Source: a bacterium
GTDB taxonomy: Bacteria; Patescibacteriota; Andersenbacteria; UBA10190
Assembly (NCBI GenBank): GCA_030698495.1
Contig: JAUYKA010000035.1
Span: forward strand, 72,778-110,320
DNA length: 37,543 nt
Direction of reading: 5' to 3'
Part shown: piece by piece, positions 16,877-25,900 of the stretch
Layout of the letters: each line of letters begins with the position of its first letter
Position numbering within the stretch: the first letter of the stretch is position 1
Translations under genes and position numbers: made by a program
Notes under the pieces: model-generated
What the model was told of the DNA's origin: nothing
What the model saw: the letters and a program-made list of their open reading frames with translations, nothing else
The model's database searches: none

Positions 16877-17911
16877 TCAAAGTATCACCGGCCTAAGCGC
16901 CAGCCCCAGCGCCGTTGAATAATGAACCGATTCGGCCAATCCCATCGGTTGAGTGGGATCGCCCGTCGGCATGATGTTAACCCAAGGATTACCGCGCTGG
17001 ATATGCACATTGTCAAAATAACGCAGAAAAACAGCATCCAACCCGGGCAGATTCGATCCTCCTCCGGTTAAAAGGACTTCATTAATCCAGCGATCTTTTC
17101 TGGGTCGAGTATAATACTCGACGATGCCGTGAGCCTCCGCCACTAAAGCTTCTAAATCAGCTTTGATACGCTGATACATTTTCTCCGGTACGGCGCTTTC
17201 CGACTGCGTCGAAATCTTCTTAATCTGTTCCTGTTCAATCTCGGACAAATTTGCCAATACCCCCTCCACCCCCCGGCTTAAGCTGGCCGAGAACCGAATC
17301 GTACCGCGATCGTGAATCACCACATTTGTGGTATCACTGCCCAAATCAACTACCAACAATCCGGCCCGCCGGGACAACTCCGGCGAAATTAAAGCCCTGA
17401 TAAACGCCTGACTTTCTAATTCCAAAGCCGCCACATCTAGCCCTAACGATGACAAAACACTCCACAACGGATCCACCACTTTTTTCTCCGCCGCGCCCAC
17501 CAATACCTCATGCTTGCCGCTTGTCTTTTTATCGCTCCGTCTAACCCACTGCCAATCCAAATAAACATTTTCCAGTCCGAAAGGTATATGCTGCGCCACC
17601 TCCCACTGCACCGCTTCACCTATTTCCGATTCATCCATAGTTGGTATTTGCACAACCTGCAAGAAAGATTCCGCCTCCGGAATTGAAGCTACTACCGCGT
17701 CCTTCACACGCAACGACAGTTTGCCCCGCCGAAACAATTCCACTATTGCTTTCTGCACCGCCTCCGGCGTCTTTACTACTCCACGCTCAATCACCCCTTC
17801 CGGCAAATCCACCCAGCTGTAAGTCTCCAGACGATGCTGTCTGTCGTTACCCAAACGCACCATTTTTATTGAACGCTCCGATATATCAATACCGATCATA
17901 CAAAATTCCAA
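16877..17911 (-). CDS. pilM: PilM-like actin-fold pilus assembly ATPase (module 1)
   Basis: IGIDISERSIKMVRL; EAVQWEVAQHIPFGLENVYLDWQ; LLVVDLGSDTTNVVIHDRG; VLLTGGGSNLPGL. Confidence 0.94.
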   Translation of the reverse strand: MEFCMIGIDISERSIKMVRLGNDRQHRLETYSWVDLPEGVIERGVVKTPEAVQKAIVELFRRGKLSLRVKDAVVASIPEAESFLQVVQIPTMDESEIGEAVQWEVAQHIPFGLENVYLDWQWVRRSDKKTSGKHEVLVGAAEKKVVDPLWSVLSSLGLDVAALELESQAFIRALISPELSRRAGLLVVDLGSDTTNVVIHDRGTIRFSASLSRGVEGVLANLSEIEQEQIKKISTQSESAVPEKMYQRIKADLEALVAEAHGIVEYYTRPRKDRWINEVLLTGGGSNLPGLDAVFLRYFDNVHIQRGNPWVNIMPTGDPTQPMGLAESVHYSTALGLALRPVIL

Positions 17912-17968
17912 AGTTTATTAGACAACTATAGTATAACTCATCATCCCCGGTTTATACATTTGTAAAGA

Positions 17969-18060
17969 AGTAAATACAGTAAATTCAGCAAGTACAGTGA
18001 ATACAGCTACTGTATTTACTTAATTTACTGCTCTCGCTGTATTTACTGTAATCACTGTTC
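17969..18060. repeat. 9-bp minisatellite arranged as an inverted repeat
   Basis: AGTAAATAC AGTAAATTC AGCAAGTAC AGTGAATAC AGC / TACTGTATTTACTTAATTTACTGCTCTCGCTGTATTTACTGTAATCACTG. Confidence 0.85.
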
Positions 18061-19479
18061 CTCCTCCCAAGAAATAAACTCATACTGCCCGCTGGTGGGG
18101 AAATACGGCGGCGGCGCGTATCTAAAGTTATAGTCATAAGACCGCGTTACCTCTGGATAACCGCTGGTAACATCGTCGCTACCGCCCACCCAAGTCACAT
18201 CCACCGTCAACACGTTCATTGCTATCATTCCGTAGATTGTCAGACTAGTCTTTATGGCGTGTTCCGCCGTATCACCGGAATTTTCGTAAAAACGCCGGCC
18301 GAAACCTCCTTTCTGCGCCACAAACGCTCCATTCATTTCCAACACGTCATCCGCCCCTGACCAGGGAATTAAAATATCCCGCTGCGCTATTACCCCCAGT
18401 GCCCGGCTGCCGTCCTTGACGCCATCATAAGTCAGCGATCCGTTTATAATCACGTCCACGTTCGTTCCATTCGCATCGGGAAACACCCCTGCCCCCACCG
18501 TCACCCTGGTGTGCACGTGTCCCTCTATCCACAATGTGTCTTCAAAATACAGCGCGCCCGCGTCCGGTATATCTTTGGTTTCAATAAACTCCTCCTCGGC
18601 AATATCATGTGATAGTTTCTCCCGCTTTTGCACACCGTTCACAATTGCCTTTGACCAAATCTTCGGCGCCTTCTCCGTCACTCGGTAAACCGTATAAGTA
18701 TTATTCTCATTTAACACCAGGTGATATCCTTCGGCGTGAGAAGAATCATAATATGACCCCGCCTCATCCGCGACTTCTTGAATATTAAGCAAATCCAACG
18801 TTAGCCCCGCGTAGTTGACCGGCGCCACCGGATACTCCCACAACTCCTGTATCTGCCCCGCCCCCCAAACGCCGGGCTTTATCAGACCAGAACCACACCC
18901 ATGATACCACTTACAAGTGTATGTTTCCTTGGCGCTAGTCATTTTACTATCAGACGTTCCGTCCATCCGAATACCTCCATTGGCGTGCACCACGCCATGC
19001 AATACGTCCATCGGGCCAAACCAGTAGTCGTCATTATAAACCGCACTGTACTGCGCTAGCGACGGCCGGCCGTACCGCGCCTTTAACGTCACTTCCCGAT
19101 GCGGCAGCGCCGCTGTTTGCCCCACGGAAGTAATAGTCACCGCTGTGCTACCCGTCGTCGGCTCGGTAAAACTGACATCGTACTCACCTAAGCTCCCCGC
19201 CAGCTGGTCATTTACTTCTCTTGTTTCCGAAGCGTAGTTCTCCGGATTATGCGCCAAGCGCCACCGGGCGTAATTTAAACCGGCCTCCGCTATTTGAAAC
19301 GCCTCCTCATCCTGCGCCTGTATTACACTCTCGTGATAGGTACGATTAACTAATCCTGTCAGCGCAATAAAAATCACCGCGAACATAAACACAAAAACCA
19401 TCGTCATAATCAAAAGCCCACCACGCTGACACGGCCCAGTAACCGATCCACGGCTCCATAAAAAAATCCTCCCCATCAA
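18052..19479 (-). CDS. PilX-like type IV pilus-associated secreted protein (475 aa)
   Basis: N-terminal hydrophobic GGLLIMTMVFVFMFAVIFIALTGLVNRTYHESVIQAQDEEAFQIAEAGLNYARWRL resembles PilX N-terminal proteins. Confidence 0.8.
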   Translation of the reverse strand: MMGRIFLWSRGSVTGPCQRGGLLIMTMVFVFMFAVIFIALTGLVNRTYHESVIQAQDEEAFQIAEAGLNYARWRLAHNPENYASETREVNDQLAGSLGEYDVSFTEPTTGSTAVTITSVGQTAALPHREVTLKARYGRPSLAQYSAVYNDDYWFGPMDVLHGVVHANGGIRMDGTSDSKMTSAKETYTCKWYHGCGSGLIKPGVWGAGQIQELWEYPVAPVNYAGLTLDLLNIQEVADEAGSYYDSSHAEGYHLVLNENNTYTVYRVTEKAPKIWSKAIVNGVQKREKLSHDIAEEEFIETKDIPDAGALYFEDTLWIEGHVHTRVTVGAGVFPDANGTNVDVIINGSLTYDGVKDGSRALGVIAQRDILIPWSGADDVLEMNGAFVAQKGGFGRRFYENSGDTAEHAIKTSLTIYGMIAMNVLTVDVTWVGGSDDVTSGYPEVTRSYDYNFRYAPPPYFPTSGQYEFISWEEEQ

Positions 19480-19486
19480 TAACCAT

Positions 19487-19635
19487 TATAAGTAAATAAA
19501 GTAAATACAGCGAGGACAGCAAGTTCAGTTAATACAGTAAATACAGCGAGGACAGTGAATACAGCTGCTGTACTCGCTGTATTTACTTAATTCACTGTAT
19601 TCACTGTATTCACTGAATTTACTGTATTTACTGGT
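19487..19635. repeat. 9-bp minisatellite arranged as a long inverted repeat
   Basis: About 8 units of AGTAAATAC-type followed by about 8 units of CTGTATTTA/CTGTATTCA-type in opposite orientation. Confidence 0.88.
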
Positions 19636-19636
19636 G

Positions 19637-21202
19637 TCACCGCCAACTCCTAAGCCAAAACAGGTTATCAGCCCACCATGTCGGCACAGCCAAACCGTAT
19701 GTCAGCGGACTAAACACTACAAACACAATTGCCACTGCTATCAAAACAGTGATCCACACCTTCCTCCGACGCGACTCGTCCCACCCGGCCGTATCGAACG
19801 CGCGCTGCAGCCATAACACCACAATCAACATCGCGAAGATAAGCGCCGTAAAATAATGATATAAAAACAACGCTCGCGGCACGTCAATTAAAGGTCCCAA
19901 AGCAATAACATACCCCATTACAGGTATCCACAAATTAACCGAGCTCACTGTATTTACTGTCCTTGCCTTGCCCGCCATAGCTTTATGCGAAGGCGAGGCC
20001 TTGCCCGCCATAGCTTTATGCGAAGGCTGGGCCTTGCCCGCCATAGCTTTATGCGAAGGCTGGGCTGTATTCACTGTATTTACTGAATTCACTGTACTCG
20101 CTGTCCGGTCCTGTCCGTACCGAACTACCGACAAAACAATAATTATTAACAACATAAGATTTGTTCCCCACCAAACCAGCGGATTACCAAGCAAATAAAT
20201 CATCCGCCCGGCTTCCTGCCAGTAAAAGATGGGACGCTCCATTAAAAGCCAGCTCCACCAGGCACTGGCGTAAGGATGCGTCGCCGTCAGATGATAATTG
20301 GCATCAAACATAACCTTATGCAGCGCGACCGTCTCTCTGATAAACGTTATCGGCAGTGCCCCGCCGGAAAAATCCGGCCTGTAAAAAGCGTCGCCGCCTC
20401 CCGGCGCGGACAACAGCGCGAAATGCAACGCCCAACCGGCCGCATAAACAACAGACGCGCAAAAAACAATCAACAGTCCCGCTAAAATATAATGGCGTAT
20501 CATTCTGTATTTACTGTCCTCGCTTTGCCCGCCATAGCCTCTGGCGAAGGCCGGGCTGTCCTCGCTAAAACATGTCCGCAGCAACCGCACCGCTATAATC
20601 ACACCCAGCAATCCCAGTATCGCCAAGCCGGTAAACTTTACCCCAACCGCCAAACCCGCCCAACCGCCGGCCAAACCGAAACCAACCCAGCGCTTCCACC
20701 CATACCATTTTTCATCCGACTTTAAGAACAGTAACAAACTGCTAAAAATCGCTAACAACAATATACTGTCCAGTGAAATCAACCGTGCTTGCACCGTCAA
20801 AGCATTATCCAATAGAACCAAACCTGCCGATGCCGCCGCCGCCCAGGGCCGCGCTCCCAACTGTCTGGCTAACCAAAATACGACTAGAGGCAATAAAGTG
20901 CCCGCCAATGCCGGTACAAAACGCAGCGCCGTTATCGGCACACTGCCATACGGCTCCCCGATATGATCGAAATCAAACCCGCCTCGGTATCCCCCTAAAT
21001 ACGCGACGCCCGCGACTAATAACTTGGCGTGCGGCGGATGAATATCAAAAAACCGCTCACCGGTACAGCAATATGCCGTGACAAACTTGCCAAAATGCAC
21101 CTCGTCAAACACCACCTCGCGCGGCTTGTTCAAACTAATAAAATGCAGTGCCAGACTGACTACCAGCAGCCCAATAATCAGCCATTTATCAGTTTTGCTC
21201 AT
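19637..21202 (-). CDS. Pmt-family (GT39-like) protein O-mannosyltransferase
   Basis: DEVHFGKFVTAYCCTGERFFDIHPPHAKLL; LVLLDNALTVQARLISLDSILLL; PRALFLYHYFTALIFAMLIVV; multi-TM. Carries in-frame repeats (see findings). Confidence 0.88.
   Translation of the reverse strand: MSKTDKWLIIGLLVVSLALHFISLNKPREVVFDEVHFGKFVTAYCCTGERFFDIHPPHAKLLVAGVAYLGGYRGGFDFDHIGEPYGSVPITALRFVPALAGTLLPLVVFWLARQLGARPWAAAASAGLVLLDNALTVQARLISLDSILLLAIFSSLLLFLKSDEKWYGWKRWVGFGLAGGWAGLAVGVKFTGLAILGLLGVIIAVRLLRTCFSEDSPAFARGYGGQSEDSKYRMIRHYILAGLLIVFCASVVYAAGWALHFALLSAPGGGDAFYRPDFSGGALPITFIRETVALHKVMFDANYHLTATHPYASAWWSWLLMERPIFYWQEAGRMIYLLGNPLVWWGTNLMLLIIIVLSVVRYGQDRTASTVNSVNTVNTAQPSHKAMAGKAQPSHKAMAGKASPSHKAMAGKARTVNTVSSVNLWIPVMGYVIALGPLIDVPRALFLYHYFTALIFAMLIVVLWLQRAFDTAGWDESRRRKVWITVLIAVAIVFVVFSPLTYGLAVPTWWADNLFWLRSWR
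19949..20105. repeat. composite repeat: three 33-bp units flanked by 9-bp minisatellite, inside an ORF
   Basis: GCCTTGCCCGCCATAGCTTTATGCGAAGGC at 19965, 19998 and 20031 (33-bp period), flanked by CACTGTATTTACTGT... units. Confidence 0.93.
20507..20568. repeat. second composite repeat copy inside the same ORF
   Basis: CTGTATTTACTGTCCTCGCTTTGCCCGCCATAGCCTCTGGCGAAGGCCGGGCTGTCCTCGC. Confidence 0.85.
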
Positions 21203-21248
21203 AAAAACAAACTAACTCAATATCCCTTAAAACAGCAAGCGCAATAGC

Positions 21249-21282
21249 TGTGTTACTGTATTCACTGTGTATTTACTGTATT
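21249..21282. repeat. short 9-bp minisatellite copy at the stop of a PilW-like gene
   Basis: TGTGTTACTGTATTCACTGTGTATTTACTGTATT abutting the TAA at 21281-21283. Confidence 0.75.
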
Positions 21283-22390
21283 AAGGACACTGGCAAGCAA
21301 ACTGTCCTGTTGACCCAGCTGAAAAACAAGACGGGGGATTACTGTAGGCTGTCCCTTTTATATACATGCCACACGTTGTTCCGTTCCAACAATCCCTAAA
21401 CAAATCCGAGTATTCGTTAACAGTCACATTGTTCACAATATCTGCTTCATCAACATTTGCCGGAATACCACTTCCGCCACACACACAGTAAGCGTTTACC
21501 GTATTGCCCACAGAATTTCCATTAAAACCAACCGACCAATCACAACAACTTTCCTGCAAGGGCTCAACTCCGGGATCACAATAACTGCTGCACTGATAAA
21601 AAGCGTCGTAAGCAAAATCACCAAAATAATCCAGCGACCCCAAGGCTTTGCTTTCCGGCTCATAACATTGCTTTTCCCCACAATCCCCCTCCTCACAAAC
21701 CTCGCTCCTCACCGTAACTCTTGTGCTTAACTCGTAAGCCGACGGTTCTTGTTGCTCATTTACGTCAACTACCAAATCAACCCCCACCTGCACTACATCT
21801 GACAGTGATCCCGAACTTATTGTCCCATCTGCATCCGGCTCAATTTTGTTGCCAGCTATGTCATAATAGCTAAATACCGGTGTTACCGACTCCTGGTTAC
21901 GCACGGTTCTTGCTATTATCTGCGCCGCTTCCGGCGTTTCACTACAAGTCGCGTTCATTTGTATAACTTGTCTCATCAAATCAGACGATCCCTCATCAAG
22001 GTAATAATGAACCTTTTCCGGAGTAGCATCCTCATCCGTATTACTAATAACCATGACACCGGTATTACTCGCCGCCACCAGCCAATCAGAGTCAGTATAG
22101 CCATCATCGTTGCAATCAACCGGCCGGGAATTGCGAATTGTATCGCTCATCCTTTCCAATTGAATACGAGCGTCTTCTGTCGTACGTGTTTGCTCTACTT
22201 GTTCCCGCGAAATATTAAAAGCCCGCCCAACAAACATCACTAACGCAATAATTAATATTGATCCTACCGCAATAACCATTAGCAGCTCCACCAGAGACAA
22301 TCCTAATTGCCGCTTATTAAAATCAAATATCTTCCTCTTATTCATCTCCATAATTATAGCATCAATTACAGCCGCTATGGATAAATACAC
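21281..22390 (-). CDS. PilW-like prepilin with Cys-rich C-terminal domain (cassette A)
   Basis: Prepilin motif QLGLSLVELLMVIAVGSILIIALVMFVGRAF; FNISREQVEQTRTTEDARIQLERM; C-terminal Cys-rich domain homologous to 30332-31381. Confidence 0.88.
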   Translation of the reverse strand: MYLSIAAVIDAIIMEMNKRKIFDFNKRQLGLSLVELLMVIAVGSILIIALVMFVGRAFNISREQVEQTRTTEDARIQLERMSDTIRNSRPVDCNDDGYTDSDWLVAASNTGVMVISNTDEDATPEKVHYYLDEGSSDLMRQVIQMNATCSETPEAAQIIARTVRNQESVTPVFSYYDIAGNKIEPDADGTISSGSLSDVVQVGVDLVVDVNEQQEPSAYELSTRVTVRSEVCEEGDCGEKQCYEPESKALGSLDYFGDFAYDAFYQCSSYCDPGVEPLQESCCDWSVGFNGNSVGNTVNAYCVCGGSGIPANVDEADIVNNVTVNEYSDLFRDCWNGTTCGMYIKGTAYSNPPSCFSAGSTGQFACQCP

Positions 22391-22446
22391 AATTTCACAT
22401 TGCCCTTAATCGCCAAACAACGTTAAACTTAAATACAGACAAGACA

Positions 22447-22974
22447 ATGAACATCAAACTTATCATATCAGTTACCATTCTATTACTGATTGCCGTCGGT
22501 GTCCTTGTTTTTTTCTCTTTTTTCTTCAATACCAGAACAACTGATACAGGTCAGGCAGATAGCCCTACCCCAGCCGCATCTGCCAAAACAGATTTATCAT
22601 CATTCGAGCCTCCTCGCTGTCCTGGAGACCAAATCTTCTACAGCCTTGGCCCGGCACTGCGCGAACCGGAAAAAGTCTGTCATTTTTCACCATCTAGCGC
22701 TCCGGATCTTCTATTACAGTCACTAGACAAATTTACCAACATGAAAATACTTATTTTATCGCAACAAAACCTGTCTTCCGTACCAGCCACAATATTTGGT
22801 CTACCTAACTTAACAGTGCTTGATCTAAGTAACAATCAACTAACCGCCCTGCCTGCGGAACTAAACAAAATAGACTCTTTGGAAATGGTTATTATCCGCA
22901 ATAATCCCATCAGCCCGGAAGAGCTGAAAACAATGAATACTACTTTCCCTAATAAAATTATAATTTCTCAATAA
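22447..22974 (+). CDS. leucine-rich repeat protein, membrane-anchored
   Basis: N-terminal TM; MKILILSQQNLSSVPATIFGLPNLTVLDLSNNQLTALPAELNKIDSLEMVIIRNNPI. Confidence 0.88.
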   Translation: MNIKLIISVTILLLIAVGVLVFFSFFFNTRTTDTGQADSPTPAASAKTDLSSFEPPRCPGDQIFYSLGPALREPEKVCHFSPSSAPDLLLQSLDKFTNMKILILSQQNLSSVPATIFGLPNLTVLDLSNNQLTALPAELNKIDSLEMVIIRNNPISPEELKTMNTTFPNKIIISQ

Positions 22975-22991
22975 TCAACTCCGCCAGTTCA

Positions 22992-25900
22992 CTAATTTGT
23001 CTTTCGCAAGGTAATAGAATAGTTATAAGTTGCTCCCGGATCATGAGAAGTCGCCACTATAGTGTAAGTGCCATTCTCTGGTAGGGCATAAGATGTACGC
23101 GGATCAGCAGTATAAAACGGCAGGTAATCACGATAATAAGTAGTATTGTTCATCTGATACCAATACCCATCCCCCTCGCTTAAGTGAGCTAGAATAGTAC
23201 CATCACTCTTCTTCAGATACAGATAAGGAAAAGTGTAATAGTTTGGTATAGTATCCATATCTACTTGTATCTGATCACCCGCCGCTCCATTAAACGTGTA
23301 TAAATCAGCATAACTCCCGTTACGATCATCTGACTGACAATCCCCGATATCCAGCGCATCACTAGTCGTCTGCCCACCAGTGCTCAAAGTTAGTGTCGTC
23401 TGATCACAAACCGGCGGCGTATATTCTTTTAACGTTAATGAGTAATCGAAATCGAAGAAATATTCAGGATAATAAGATGTAGTCACAATTGTATAAGTGT
23501 CATTAACCGGCAAAGAATAGTACCCCCCGCTAGATACGTTACTGGGAATACACCCCTTGGAATACGAGGAATCGCAAGAAATACCTCCTTGACTGATGAT
23601 TGTCCCGTCACTCTTCTTCAAATACAGATAAGGATAGGTGTAATTAGCCGTCGTTTGCATAATAATCTGTATTTTTTGACCGGCCGTGCCGCCAAAGGTA
23701 TACAAATCAGCATAACTGCCTGAACTGTCCATCGACGGACAATCACCGGAATCAAGCGTGCCGTTGGCGGTATCTCCGTTTGTGCTAAGAATTAACGTGG
23801 ACTGATCACAAGTCACCGCGGATACACCCAGCGTCAAATCACCGCTTGCGCCACTGTAGCCTCCGGCGCGGAAATAATACGTGGTTCCGGCTTGAGCCTG
23901 AAAAGAAACCTGCGATTGCATCCCGTTATAGTCGTCATTACAAGCGGTATAAGTACCCGACGACAGATTGGCATCCGTATACGCAACCAATACCGTATCA
24001 AAATTGCTGCCAACAGTATCGGCAATCATATTTCCGCTGCTCGTAGCGACATATTTATACCAAACTGTTTTACCTATATTACCACAACCTCCATAACCGG
24101 ATTCACTGGTTGCCAAAGCGGTACTTATAGATGTCGTATAGGGCAACGCGGTAATCAACGTAGCGTTGTTCACGTTGTCATTCACCGGTGCAGAAGGAGA
24201 TAAATCTTTTAGCGTTATCGTGTAACCAAAAGTACTGCCTGCGTTATAAGAAGTAGCCACAATAGTGTATGTGTCATCAACCGGTAGTGTTACTGATCCG
24301 CCTGTGGAAACATTAAGTGGCAGGCACGCCTTATTAGTTTGACTATCACAGGAATACCCCTCTTGAGCAACAACCGTCCCGTCACTTCTTTTTAGGTACA
24401 ATAAAGGATAAGTATCAATACCCCCCGTCAGCATTACCACACTCACCTTTCGATTTGCTGTACCCACAAAAGAGTATAAATCGACATACTTACCGCCATC
24501 CGTACAATCACCCTGCTCCAGACTATCGGCATATGTGGTTCCTGATGTCTGCAACGTCAACTGGACCGGATCGCAGCTTGGTTGGGTATATTCAGTTAAA
24601 GTTATCGTATACCCAAAAGTCACATCATATTCATTATAAGTAGTAGCCACAATTGTGTATGTATCATCAGCTGGCAATGTAATTCCCCCCGTAGCCAGAT
24701 TTAAAGGTAAACAAGCTTTATAACTCAAACCGTCGCAGGCATACCCGCCGCCACCTTCTATCACCGGAGTTCCGTCACTCCTGTTTAGATATAAATAAGG
24801 ATAAGTATTAGCCGTCTTATTGGCATCCATAACAATCTGCACTTCCTGGCCAGCCAGACCATCAAACGTATATAAATCGGCACGACTAGACGGGCGATCG
24901 GGCGCCAAACAATCGTTTTCATCCAATGTGTCACTAACCGAATCGCCATCAGTTCTTAGTGTTAATTGCGTTGAACTGCACCCCGGCGTTTCCACTTTAG
25001 CTAAAGTTAAAGAATAATTTGAGGATATGGACGGGAAAGTACCTGACGCCGTAGCTACAATTGTATAAGTATCGGTAGTCGGTAACCCTACCGAACCGCC
25101 CTGGGAAATATCATGAGGTAAACAGGCCTTACTACTATCCGAATCACAGGGCGTTCCCGCTTCACCAACCAACGTACCGTCACTCCTTTTCAGATAAATA
25201 TGAGGATTAGTGCTATCAAGCGAAGTTCTCTGCATGCTAACCTGCACGCGCTGACTTGCCTGACCATCAAACGTGTATAAATCAGTATAATTACCGGAAT
25301 CGTCACCGATGCAGTCGCTCGAATCCAACGTGCCGTTTACTGTTTGGCCATCCGTGCTCAAAGTCAGCTCGGTAGAACTGCACTCCGGCGTTTCCACTTT
25401 TGTTAAGCCCACTATGTACTCAAACGGAAAGACCCCCGTATACTCACTATCCGAAACTACTATAGTGTAATTTCCGGGATTGGGTATTGTATAATAGCCA
25501 AGGGGAGCATTAGTAGGTATGCAGGAATCATACAAATATCCGCTCTGACACTGCGTTGACGACCCTACCGGCAATACCTGTCCGTCACTATTCCTTATAA
25601 TTATCCCAGGATAAGCATTTTCACCTACCGTCTTTACCCCCGCATATATCTTTTGATTGGCTTCAGTAGTTGTAAAAGTATAAACATCTCCATAATTTCC
25701 CATGGCTCCCGCTACCGCACAACCATCGCCATTAATAGTTCCTGACTTATAATCACCTTCCGTGCTTAAGTTCAAATGCCCGCTACTGGGACATGCATTC
25801 TCGTCAATTTCACATTTATTACTCAACCGACTATTCCATCGCGTTAATCTATATCCACTCGTGGTACTGGGACTGACAATCGCCTCAACCGTCTGACAAG

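Noticed and set aside
19965-20062. Possible CRISPR-like array (three ~30-bp direct repeats at regular spacing)
   Set aside because: Units are head-to-tail with no unique spacers and there are no cas genes; the array is in frame inside an ORF.
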